A DNA stretch of 25,239 nt from Chloroflexota bacterium (lineage in GTDB: Bacteria; Chloroflexota; UBA11872): positions 1 to 25,239 of the forward strand of contig JAPPFO010000150.1 of assembly GCA_028875175.1 (NCBI GenBank), read 5' to 3'. Positions 13,790-21,258 of this stretch are shown one piece after another. How positions within the stretch are numbered: position 1 is the first letter of the stretch; the number at the start of each line of letters is the position of its first letter. The translations under genes and the position numbers were made by a program. The notes below the pieces were generated by a model. The model searched no databases. It was not told where the DNA came from and saw only the letters and a list, made by a program, of their open reading frames with translations.

Positions 13790-15778
13790 ATGATCAAGAC
13801 GCCGAGCGTGAGTCGGCGGGCCGTCATACGAACTGGCCTCGCCGGCCTGGCCGGTGGCGTCGGCGCCGCAGCATTGGCTGCGTGTGGTGAGACGCAGGTC
13901 GTAACGAAGGAAGTCCCGATCGAAACGACCGTGGTCAAGGAAGTGCCGGTCGAGAAGATCGTCCGTGAGACCGAGGTCCGAGAAGTCCCGGTCGAGAGAA
14001 TCGTGACCCAGCAGGTCGACAGGGTCGTCACCAAGACGGTCGAAGTCGAGAAGGTCGTCGAGGTTCCGGTTGAGGTCCAGGTCGAGAAGGTCGTCGAGGT
14101 CGAGAAGGTCGTCGAAAAGGTCGTGGAAAAGATCGTCCAGCAGGCCGCCGAGCGCGCGCCCGGCATCGACATCTACAACCTCGACGAGTCCGTGGCCATT
14201 GGCGCCAAGCCGTGGGACCCCAAGCCGGGCGGCGAAGTCAGCTACATGACCTTCGGCAACCCCACCGGCTTTGACCCGGCAACCTGGGGCGGTCGTAGCG
14301 CCGAGCCGGCAGCCGTGATGTACGACCTCCTCTACACGTACGGCAAGGGCAACCTGATCTACCCGCACCTGGCCTCCGATCTGCCGGAGCCGGCGGACGA
14401 CAAACTCTCCTGGGTGATTCCGCTGCGCAACGACGTTGTCTTCCACGACGGCGAACCGTTCAACGCCGATGCGGCCGTCTTCAACTTCCAGCGCTTCCTG
14501 GACCCGGATCTGGCTCGCGGCCATGTGATCCGTGACGTCGCGTCCATGGGCAGCGTGGAAAAGGTGGACGACTTCAAGATTCGTATCCACACTTCGCAGG
14601 TGCAGTCACCCCCGTCGTTCCTGCACTCGATTGCGCACCAGCACACCGGTATGGCATCGCCCAAGGCGGTCGCCGAGCGGGGCGAGGCATTCAGCCGCGA
14701 CCCGGTCGGAACCGGCCCCTTCAAGTGGTCGGGCGTGTGGGAAGACGACGTCAAGGTTGTCTTTGACCGCAACGAGGATTACAACTGGGGCCCGTCGTTC
14801 CTGGCGCACCAGGGCGCACCCTATCCGGACCGTCTGCGTATCCAAATCCTTGGGTACAACATGACGGACAACGCCGCTGCTTTTGAAGCCGGCGAGGTGG
14901 ACATCTGCCTGAACTGGTCGTTCGCGGACTACAAGCGCGTGTCCGAGAACGCCAAGTACCACGTCATCGGCTACGCGGCTCCCGGCATGGGTCAGTACAT
15001 GCCGCTGCACACGCAGCTCTGGCCGCTGGACGACCTCAATGTGCGCAAGGCGTTGCTCTTCGGCGTGGACCGCCGCACCGTCACGGTGCGTGCCAACGGC
15101 GGCACCGCCCCGCTCAACATCAGCAACCTGCTGGTGCCGGGCACGATTGGCCGCAGCGCCGAGGCTGGCCAGCTCTACACATACGACGTGGGCATTGCTA
15201 ACGGGATCCTCGACGATGCTGGCTACGCCAAGGGCGAGGACGGCTATCGCTACGCCTCGGACGGCCGGCGGCTGGAAATAAGCTACCCGGACCGCGGAGA
15301 CCCGGTGGTCGAGCTGTTCAAGCTGGACGTGGAGAAGAACCTCGGCATCTTCGTGGACATCCCGAAGATGGACGAGGCCACGCACCGTGAAGGCGCCTCG
15401 CAGGGCCTCTATCACACCACCTGGATCGGCGTGGCGGCGCCCAGCGGCGACGTCATGTACGACCGCTTCCACACCGCCTCGTACGGCGGCGCCAACCGCT
15501 CCTACTCGTTCTTCGAGTACGACGGCATTCCCGAGTCGGCCACGCCAAACGCGAAGATCGACGGGCTGCTTGAGGCGGCGCGTGGGAGCTTCGACGGCGA
15601 CGAGGCCAGGGCTCTCTGGGAAGAGGCTGAGCTTTACCTCATGGAGAACGCGGTTGCCATCCCGTTGGTCCACGACTACCTGCCGTGGCTGACGAACCCC
15701 GACCGCATCGGCGGCGAGTTGTTCCTCGGAATCGACTACCTGCCGTTCTTCGGTCAGTTCTACAGCACCCAGGAGTAG
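13790..15778 (+). CDS. Extracellular solute-binding lipoprotein, family 5 (Dpp/Opp type)
   Basis: This 662-aa protein captures the substrate outside the membrane for the Dpp-type importer. Its N-terminus has a twin-arginine pair (SRRAV, residues 8-12), a hydrophobic Gly/Ala-rich stretch and the lipobox LAAC with C32, so a Tat-exported lipoprotein is likely. Residues 34-118 form a Val/Glu/Lys-rich linker. The SBP_bac_5 domain follows: YPHLASDLPEPADDKLSWVIPLRNDVVFHDGEPFNADAAVFNF, then DPVGTGPFKW and LNVRKALLFGVDRRTV. At 662 aa it is longer than the usual 500-550 because of the linker. ATG at 13790 is chosen over GTG at 13784 because GGGGAGG lies 6 nt before it. A strong hairpin follows the stop. 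Confidence 0.94.
   Translation: MIKTPSVSRRAVIRTGLAGLAGGVGAAALAACGETQVVTKEVPIETTVVKEVPVEKIVRETEVREVPVERIVTQQVDRVVTKTVEVEKVVEVPVEVQVEKVVEVEKVVEKVVEKIVQQAAERAPGIDIYNLDESVAIGAKPWDPKPGGEVSYMTFGNPTGFDPATWGGRSAEPAAVMYDLLYTYGKGNLIYPHLASDLPEPADDKLSWVIPLRNDVVFHDGEPFNADAAVFNFQRFLDPDLARGHVIRDVASMGSVEKVDDFKIRIHTSQVQSPPSFLHSIAHQHTGMASPKAVAERGEAFSRDPVGTGPFKWSGVWEDDVKVVFDRNEDYNWGPSFLAHQGAPYPDRLRIQILGYNMTDNAAAFEAGEVDICLNWSFADYKRVSENAKYHVIGYAAPGMGQYMPLHTQLWPLDDLNVRKALLFGVDRRTVTVRANGGTAPLNISNLLVPGTIGRSAEAGQLYTYDVGIANGILDDAGYAKGEDGYRYASDGRRLEISYPDRGDPVVELFKLDVEKNLGIFVDIPKMDEATHREGASQGLYHTTWIGVAAPSGDVMYDRFHTASYGGANRSYSFFEYDGIPESATPNAKIDGLLEAARGSFDGDEARALWEEAELYLMENAVAIPLVHDYLPWLTNPDRIGGELFLGIDYLPFFGQFYSTQE
13889..14143 (+). 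repeat. Degenerate Val-Glu-Lys repeat tract in the binding protein
   Basis: The 85 codons after the lipid-modified cysteine encode short units such as KEVPIE, KEVPVEKIV, REVPVERIV, VEVEKVVEVPVE and VEKVVEKVVEK. At DNA level GTCGAGAAGGTCGTC-like words recur many times between 14040 and 14140. The alternation of acid, base and valine predicts a long strand or coiled stalk that holds the binding domain away from the membrane. Such tracts are common in Chloroflexota family 5 binding proteins. Confidence 0.85.
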
Positions 15779-15797
15779 ATTCGGACGCAGCGCGAAT

Positions 15798-15832
15798 GAC
15801 GCCCGGCCGGCATCCGTCGGCCGGGCGTCTTT
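15798..15832 (+). terminator. Strong 12-bp hairpin after the binding-protein gene
   Basis: GACGCCCGGCCG (15798-15809) and CGGCCGGGCGTC (15818-15829) are perfectly complementary with an 8-nt loop, followed by only three T residues. It starts 19 nt after the stop of the binding-protein gene and ends 32 nt before the permease B ATG. It probably ends or stabilises most binding-protein transcripts while some read through, giving more binding protein than membrane subunit. Confidence 0.75.
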
Positions 15833-15864
15833 GCGCAAGACACCCGATGGGAAACGTCTGAGCA

Positions 15865-16842
15865 ATGGGCTCATACATCTTGCGCCGCGGTCTCTACACC
15901 ATCCCCGTGCTCTTCGGGGTGTTGCTGACCGTATTCGTCCTGATGCGTCTCGTTCCCGGCGATCCCATCGCGCTGTTCTATGCGACCGGCGGAGTCGGCG
16001 ACTCAGGCGCCACCGCGGGTAGCGGTGGTGAAGTAAGCCGGGCGGCGCTCGAGAGGCTGCGCGAGAGCTACAACCTTGACAAATCCGTTCCACACCAGTT
16101 TGTGCTGTATGTGCGGGATGTTTTTCGCGCCGATTTCGGCAACTCGATCCAGTACCGTCGCCCCGTCACTGACATCATCAAGGATCACGCACCAGCGACC
16201 ATCCAGCTAACCGTCGCGGGCATGGCCGTGGCTCTGGTGATTGGATTCGGAGCCGGCATCATCTCGGCGATTCGCCGCCACTCGATGGCCGACTACAGCG
16301 CCCAGGTCTTCGCCATTCTTGGCGTGTCCTTCCCCAGCTTCTTCCTGGCCACAATCCTCATCTTGATCTTTGCTATCAACCTCAACTGGCTGCCCGTAAT
16401 CTCCAACGGAATCGGGCCGCAACTCCTTATGCCGGCCATCACCCTCGGTGCCGCCGCGGCGGCCATTCTGGCCCGGCTCACCCGCTCATCAATGCTCGAC
16501 GTCCTATCCCGAGATTACATTCGCACGGCCCGAGCCAAGGGTCTGATCGAATCGAAGGTCATTTGGATACACGCGCTGCGCAACGCTCTCATACCAGTCA
16601 TCACAGTTGTTGGCCTTGAGTTCGGTTCGCTCCTGGGCGGCGCTGTCGCAATTGAAGCCGTCTTTTTCCGCCAGGGACTGGGAATGCGACTCGTTGAGGC
16701 CATTGAGGCCCGCGACTACCCCGTCATTCAGGCCCTGGTCTTGCTTGCCGCTGTCGTCTACGCCGTCGTCAATCTGTTCGTGGACATCCTGTACACGTAT
16801 GTTGACCCACGCGTACGCCTGACAGACCAGACCGCAAGGTAG
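15865..16842 (+). CDS. Dpp/Opp-type ABC transporter permease (DppB-like)
   Basis: This 325-aa inner-membrane protein forms the channel with the DppC-like subunit. The start MGSYILRRGLYTIPVLFGVLLTVFVLMRLVPGDP is the standard first span of DppB proteins. A periplasmic part with LRESYNLDKSVPHQFVLYVRDVFRADFGNSI leads to five more spans. The EAA loop is DYIRTARAKGLIESKVIWIHALRNALIPV, and the end reads RDYPVIQALVLLAAVVYAVVNLFVDILYTYVDPR. A Gly/Ser-rich insert (GGVGDSGATAGSGGE, about residues 43-57) lengthens the first periplasmic loop. The Shine-Dalgarno is weak (GGGA about 12 nt before the ATG), and the gene lies behind a strong hairpin, both suggesting lower expression than the binding protein. 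Confidence 0.94.
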   Translation: MGSYILRRGLYTIPVLFGVLLTVFVLMRLVPGDPIALFYATGGVGDSGATAGSGGEVSRAALERLRESYNLDKSVPHQFVLYVRDVFRADFGNSIQYRRPVTDIIKDHAPATIQLTVAGMAVALVIGFGAGIISAIRRHSMADYSAQVFAILGVSFPSFFLATILILIFAINLNWLPVISNGIGPQLLMPAITLGAAAAAILARLTRSSMLDVLSRDYIRTARAKGLIESKVIWIHALRNALIPVITVVGLEFGSLLGGAVAIEAVFFRQGLGMRLVEAIEARDYPVIQALVLLAAVVYAVVNLFVDILYTYVDPRVRLTDQTAR

Positions 16843-16884
16843 ATTCCTCCGGACTCCTGGGTCCCGGCTTGTTGGCGTGGTTGC

Positions 16885-17826
16885 ATGAAACTCTGCATTT
16901 CGACAGCCTGCTATCGCTGGATGCTCGACGCCCATCGACGCCGGGATCGGCCTGAACACCGCAACTTCGGTTGGCCCCCAGCGTTTCTTCAGTCGCTTCC
17001 CCCTCCGCCACCAGACGTTACGCGCCACGACTGGATGCTGGCCAAGACTCGCGACCTGGGTCTGGAAGGCTTCTACATGCACGCCGCCGACGTGGGTGAC
17101 GTCGCGACAGTCGAAGAATTCGGCGCCCACATGCGCGCGGCCGGTCTCATCTTCAACGGCGGCCTGACCGCCAATTGGGCGGCCACGCCAGATGAATGGG
17201 ATCGCGATTACCGCGAACGAGCCATCGAACATGTCGAACTCAACGCCCGCAGCGGCGCGACCATCGCCACCGTCACCCACCTCATGGCCGGCGTTCACAA
17301 CCACTTCTCGACCGATCCCCCCATCGACGAACAGATTGAGCGCGCCATTCGCAACTTCAGCACTGTTCTCCCGGCCTGCCGCCAGCACGGAGTCACGCTC
17401 GCGTTCGAGAACCACATGGACTACCGCCTCAGCGAGGTCGTGGCCATTGTCGAAGCCCTTGACTCCGACTTCGCCCGAATCACCCTCGACACCGCGAACC
17501 CATTCCTGGTTCTGGAAGACCCCCTCGAAGGCGCGTGCCTGGCGGCGCCCTACACCGTGGCGGTCCACCTCAAGGACTTCACGGTCCATCCGCTCACCGA
17601 GACCTGGGAACCCGAGCTCCATTGGGCACCCGTCGGTCGCGGCGACTCTCCGATTGCCGAAATCCTGGACGTGCTGCAGGCCCAGGCGCCCGACCCAGAC
17701 AATCTTCTTGCGCACATTGAGATCGCCGGTCTCCCTCAGACTGATCCCGACCGATGGGTCCGCTCAAGCGCTTCGCACCTTCGCCGGCACGCAGCCGACC
17801 ACTTCCCCAATCAGGCTGCGGCGTGA
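16885..17826 (+). CDS. Xylose isomerase-like TIM-barrel protein (sugar isomerase/epimerase family)
   Basis: This 313-aa protein is of the AP_endonuc_2 superfamily, whose members interconvert keto-sugars or act on inositol-type rings with a divalent metal. The four metal ligands of the tagatose-3-epimerase type can be placed: E175 in AFENHMD, D202 in TLDTAN, H228 in VHLKDF and E279 in HIEIAG. An unusual proline run (LPPPPPD, about 38-44) lies between the first and second barrel units. The ATG at 16885 begins MKLCISTACYRW, a normal first strand. It follows permease B by 42 nt and its stop overlaps the GTG of a paralogue, so the two are likely made together. Confidence 0.85.
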   Translation: MKLCISTACYRWMLDAHRRRDRPEHRNFGWPPAFLQSLPPPPPDVTRHDWMLAKTRDLGLEGFYMHAADVGDVATVEEFGAHMRAAGLIFNGGLTANWAATPDEWDRDYRERAIEHVELNARSGATIATVTHLMAGVHNHFSTDPPIDEQIERAIRNFSTVLPACRQHGVTLAFENHMDYRLSEVVAIVEALDSDFARITLDTANPFLVLEDPLEGACLAAPYTVAVHLKDFTVHPLTETWEPELHWAPVGRGDSPIAEILDVLQAQAPDPDNLLAHIEIAGLPQTDPDRWVRSSASHLRRHAADHFPNQAAA

Positions 17827-18836
17827 GGCTCGGACTCGCGGCCGACACCTATCGGTGGATTGCCTATCCCTGGATGCGTGCGGACCGTCCGGACTTCCGC
17901 GCCACCAGCCACTACGCCCCGCACATCCTCTCCGTCACTCCGCCAGCGATCGACGCCGACGTGCCGGACTGGCTCCTGGATCGTGTCCTTGCACATCGGC
18001 TCTCCGCCCTGACGATGGACATTGGCCTGCTTGGAAGTCTGGCCCAGGCCTCGGACTTTGGATCCCGCTGTGCCGACGCGGGTGTTTGCGTCCTGGGCAG
18101 CGTTTCGGTTGACCTGGTTGCGGAACCCGACCGCTGGGGGAACGCGACGCCCAAAGTTGGCAGCGCTTATTTCGACCCTGCGAAAGCGGGCAACCTTCAG
18201 ACGGGCTGGATCGGCGACAGCGAGGCGGCAATAGCCTCCACAGCCATACAGTGGGCGGCCGAGGCCGGTGCGCCGATCCTCAGCCTCGTCCACGGCCAGC
18301 CGGACCGCGCCAACCGCTATTCGCCCCAGCCCAGCCTCGACGACCAACTACAACGCATCGAGTCCAATGTGCGCACGCTTCTCCCACTCGCAGCGGATTT
18401 GGGCGTGACGCTAGCCCTCGAACCGCACATGGACTTCCGCTGCGCCGAACTCGTCCGCGTCGTTGAGGCCATCGCGTCGCCCAATCTTCGCCTCGTCCTC
18501 GACATCGCCAGCCCGCTGGCGGTCAACGAAGACCCCCTCGACGCCGCCCGTCTCGCTGCACCCTATGTCGTGGCCACCCACCTTCGCGACATGCGCGTCC
18601 AGGCCCTGACGGAAGTCGCCACCGGGGCGCTCTTTCACACCCCAGTAGGCGAGGGCCACGTCCCAGTAGGTCAAATCCTGGACACCCTCTACGACCAATC
18701 GCCGGACTCGAGCACGGTCATCCACTGCCTTAAGATCGTCACTCGGCCGGAACTCGATGCCGAAGCCTGGCTCGGCGCCTCGCTGGCTACGGTTCGGAAT
18801 TACGCCTCGCACAAAGCGTCTCGCGGCTCGGCGTGA
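17823..18836 (+). CDS. Xylose isomerase-like paralogue with degenerate metal site
   Basis: This 337-aa protein is clearly related to the preceding one: ALEPHMDFRCAELVRVVEAI here against AFENHMDYRLSEVVAIVEAL there, EDPLDAARLAAPYVVATHL against EDPLEGACLAAPYTVAVHL, and HTPVGEGHVPVGQILDTL against HWAPVGRGDSPIAEILDVL. E200, D227 and H253 match three metal ligands, but where the partner has HIEIAG this protein has HCLKIV, so the fourth acidic ligand is missing. The GTG start at 17823 overlaps the upstream stop (GTGA, 17823-17826), which gives translational coupling; the frame open further back is not used. It may be a non-catalytic partner in a heteromer, or an enzyme with a changed reaction. PhyH follows 22 nt later. 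Confidence 0.82.
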   Translation: MRLGLAADTYRWIAYPWMRADRPDFRATSHYAPHILSVTPPAIDADVPDWLLDRVLAHRLSALTMDIGLLGSLAQASDFGSRCADAGVCVLGSVSVDLVAEPDRWGNATPKVGSAYFDPAKAGNLQTGWIGDSEAAIASTAIQWAAEAGAPILSLVHGQPDRANRYSPQPSLDDQLQRIESNVRTLLPLAADLGVTLALEPHMDFRCAELVRVVEAIASPNLRLVLDIASPLAVNEDPLDAARLAAPYVVATHLRDMRVQALTEVATGALFHTPVGEGHVPVGQILDTLYDQSPDSSTVIHCLKIVTRPELDAEAWLGASLATVRNYASHKASRGSA

Positions 18837-18858
18837 TCAACGCCGTCGGGAGGAACGA

Positions 18859-19605
18859 ATGAACGACCACGACCGCTACCTGTTCGACCTGCAGGGCTAC
18901 GTCACCATTCCCAATGCAATTGACGCCGAAACAGTCGCAGCGCTAAACGCGATCCTCGACCAGAAGATCGCCGACGAAACGCCCCCCGACGCCACCACCC
19001 ATCGATTCGTCAACCTGCTCGATTGGGGTCAGCCATATGTCGACTTGCTTGATCCTCCGAAGATCGTTCCTTACCTGGAGGCCATCCTTGGATCCAGGTT
19101 CCGGTTGGATCACACATACCTGGACATCATTCGCGGCGGGCTAAGCCCCATCGGTGCGACGCTCCACGGCGGCGCCATGCCCTTCAACCCGGTGCAGTAC
19201 TTCCACTACAGCAACGGCGAGTTTCACAACGGCTTGTCCGTCGTCGCGTTCAACCTCGCCGACGTCAATCCCGGAGACGGCGGCTTTGCCTGTGTGCCCG
19301 GCAGCCATAAGAGCAACCTGCCCTTCCCGGATCAGTGGAAGGACCTCACCGACGAGCACGACACGGTCAAGCGCGTCACCGGGCCGGCCGGCACGGCCAT
19401 CATCTTTACCGAGGCCCTAACCCACGGCCCCCTGCCCTGGATCGCCGACCACGAGCGCCGCACCATTTTCTACAAGTACAGCCCCAACCCCTTGGCCTGG
19501 TGGGGCGAGTACCCGACGCCCGCCGGCCTGGATGGACTCACCGAGCGCCAGCGGGCGATCCTGGAAGGTCCCAACGCCCGCTATCCCCAACGTGGTATCC
19601 GCTAG
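18859..19605 (+). CDS. Phytanoyl-CoA dioxygenase (PhyH) family protein
   Basis: This 248-aa protein has the overall pattern of the PhyH branch of Fe(II)/2-oxoglutarate oxygenases: N-terminal FDLQGYVTIPNAIDAETVAALN, a core GDGGFACVPGSHKSNLP (139-155), then TGPAGTAIIFTEALTHGPLPW with H189 as the distal iron ligand and an arginine (R200 or R201) that would bind 2-oxoglutarate. The proximal HxD motif is not seen; the candidates read LHGG (H103), FHYS (H116) and FHNG (H123). This fits a subgroup frequent in environmental bacteria whose substrates are unknown. ATG at 18859 has the strong site GGGAGGAA (18848-18855). It is the last gene of the rightward array. Confidence 0.85.
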   Translation: MNDHDRYLFDLQGYVTIPNAIDAETVAALNAILDQKIADETPPDATTHRFVNLLDWGQPYVDLLDPPKIVPYLEAILGSRFRLDHTYLDIIRGGLSPIGATLHGGAMPFNPVQYFHYSNGEFHNGLSVVAFNLADVNPGDGGFACVPGSHKSNLPFPDQWKDLTDEHDTVKRVTGPAGTAIIFTEALTHGPLPWIADHERRTIFYKYSPNPLAWWGEYPTPAGLDGLTERQRAILEGPNARYPQRGIR

Positions 19606-19611
19606 CGCTTG

Positions 19612-19625
19612 CCGTCAGTTGACGG
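19612..19625. other. Short palindrome at the convergent junction
   Basis: CCGTCA-GT-TGACGG is a 14-nt palindrome that covers the last codons of the leftward GH127-like gene and most of the 9-nt gap to the PhyH gene. The loop is too small for a good hairpin, so it is at best a weak stop signal. No other terminator is visible between these convergent operons. Confidence 0.2.
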
Positions 19626-21258
19626 GCGGGAAGTAAGCCAGACCCGCCCCCAGGTCGTCCATCGCAACAACCGCGTCCCCCCGCAGGCGCGCCATGATGT
19701 CGTGATCCTGGTGGTGAACCATCAGGTCGCGCTCTGCCAGCGGTAGACCGATTACCACCGTGTCCCCGACACGCGGGCGCCGCAGGGTGATTCGTCCGTC
19801 GGCGACGAAGCGTCGGGCCGGTTGACCGTCCACCGTTATCGCGTCCACCTCCGCCCAGGACGGCACACGCAGCGCAATTCCCCCGTCAATCTTCGGCGTT
19901 ATCCGCAGCGCATCGCCGGTGTATGGCGACTCGACCAATACCGCATCGCTCTCGCAATCAAACAGCATGTTGATCCGCGTCACCCCATCGCTGGTCGTCG
20001 CCACGGCCCGCTGCGCCGCGCAGAGCGAGGCGGTCGCCCCGCCGACGATGTCGATACTCGGCGTGACTTCGTTCTTGCCAAGCGGCAGATGGCCATACAC
20101 GGCGTTGAATCCAAACAACCCGAGCAGGCGCCTGCGCAGATCGCGCCGTTCGTCGCCGCCCGGCGCCTCATCCATGAAGCTCAGATCTCGGACCTGTGAC
20201 GGCAGCAGTTGCGACCGCAGGTATCGCTCGGCGTCCTCAAAGTACGCATCGCCGAAGTACCGTCCAAGGATCAGCGCCGTCTCGATCACGTCGCCCACGT
20301 TATTCATCTCACCCTGTTCCGGGTGAAAGTTGGGATGGTGGCGCTCTCGCACCCAGCCCACTTTGTCGCGGATCACGCCCAGCCCGTTGTCGTAGAACGC
20401 TCGAACTCGATCCAGCAACCCAAGGTCGTCCGTCACGCTGCCCAGCAACGCCATCCCTGACAGCGTGCAGGTCGTCGAATGCGTGTGCGCCCCCAGCCGA
20501 TCAGCGTCGTACGAACCATCGGAGAGGAAGAACCGATTGGCGGCGTGTGCCGCCAGATCCCGTGCCAATCCCAGCGCGGAGTCGGAACCCGTTGCGTCGT
20601 AGAGCTTCGTCAACGGCCCGATGGCCCGACCGACACCCTCCACGAATGTCGGCCTCGCGGCCATTGGCAACCCGTAGGCCGCTTGCAGACCGTCCTGGTC
20701 CCAATCGCGCTCGGCGCTCCAGAATCGCCGAACCTCGGCAATCAGGGCCTCTGCCGCATGCACTGCCCGGTCGGATGCCCGATATCGCGCCAGCGCATGC
20801 AGCCCGTGCACGGCCTCCCGGATCGAATGCTCATCCACCGAGGTCAGCGGTCCACCGGGCGTGCTGTGGTTGCACGGCAGCGGTCCGGCTCTAAGGGAAA
20901 AGAAGCTCGCCTCCGTGTGTTGCGCAATCACTTGCTCGTGAATCTCGATGCCTAGCGCATCCTCGGCTGCCAGCAGCGCGTCCAGGTGACGCCCCGACAA
21001 CTGAATGGCGCCGTGGTACGGACTAAACCCGAGCCACCCGTCAGGCCAGATGCGCGTGTACATGTACGGGTAGCCGTTGTCTTCGGGGTTGAACACCTGC
21101 CCCATCGCGCGGCACGCCAGCTCCACGGCCGCCGGAATGCTGGTCGAGTTGACGTTTGCCACCCGCGCCGGCGGGATGCGCGACTCGTCGAATGGCGGTC
21201 CTGGAATGAACGCATGGGCGGTCGGCGACGGCGGTTTGCGCAGCGGCTCGTCGGTCAT
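19615..21258 (-). CDS. GH127-like six-hairpin glycosidase (putative)
   Basis: This 547-aa protein looks like an (alpha/alpha)6-barrel followed by beta domains. The barrel part has paired helices such as HSIREAVHGLHALARYRASDRAVHAAEALIAEVRRFW, RAIGPLTKLYDATGSDSALGLARDLAAHAAN and GDVIETALILGRYFGDAYFEDAERYLRSQL. The C-terminal part, INMLFDCESDAVLVESPYTGDALRI then GGIALRVPSWAEVDAITVDGQPARR, matches the beta-sandwich style of beta-L-arabinofuranosidase (GH127/DUF1680) proteins. Catalytic residues were not assigned. There is no signal peptide. The start is ATG at 21258, because it overlaps the upstream Asp-box stop by 4 nt (ATGA); a longer open frame runs back into that gene. It is the last gene of the leftward operon. 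Confidence 0.65.
   Translation of the reverse strand: MTDEPLRKPPSPTAHAFIPGPPFDESRIPPARVANVNSTSIPAAVELACRAMGQVFNPEDNGYPYMYTRIWPDGWLGFSPYHGAIQLSGRHLDALLAAEDALGIEIHEQVIAQHTEASFFSLRAGPLPCNHSTPGGPLTSVDEHSIREAVHGLHALARYRASDRAVHAAEALIAEVRRFWSAERDWDQDGLQAAYGLPMAARPTFVEGVGRAIGPLTKLYDATGSDSALGLARDLAAHAANRFFLSDGSYDADRLGAHTHSTTCTLSGMALLGSVTDDLGLLDRVRAFYDNGLGVIRDKVGWVRERHHPNFHPEQGEMNNVGDVIETALILGRYFGDAYFEDAERYLRSQLLPSQVRDLSFMDEAPGGDERRDLRRRLLGLFGFNAVYGHLPLGKNEVTPSIDIVGGATASLCAAQRAVATTSDGVTRINMLFDCESDAVLVESPYTGDALRITPKIDGGIALRVPSWAEVDAITVDGQPARRFVADGRITLRRPRVGDTVVIGLPLAERDLMVHHQDHDIMARLRGDAVVAMDDLGAGLAYFPPVN

Noticed and set aside
13889..14143. Short recurring words resembling a CRISPR or satellite array
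   Set aside because: The repeats are degenerate, in frame and without regular spacers; they encode the stalk of the lipoprotein.
13691..14590. 299-codon open frame on the minus strand, rich in Asp and Leu
   Set aside because: It is the reverse of the Val/Glu/Lys tract of the binding-protein gene; the repeat keeps several frames open. The plus-strand gene has a lipobox, a family domain and a strong ribosome site.
14606..16093. 495-codon minus-strand frame across the binding-protein gene
   Set aside because: It overlaps a well-supported gene and shows no family motif; long shadow frames are expected in GC-rich DNA.
16504..17715. 403-codon minus-strand frame across permease B and the first isomerase
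   Set aside because: It spans the ends of two recognised genes on the other strand and has no recognisable domain.
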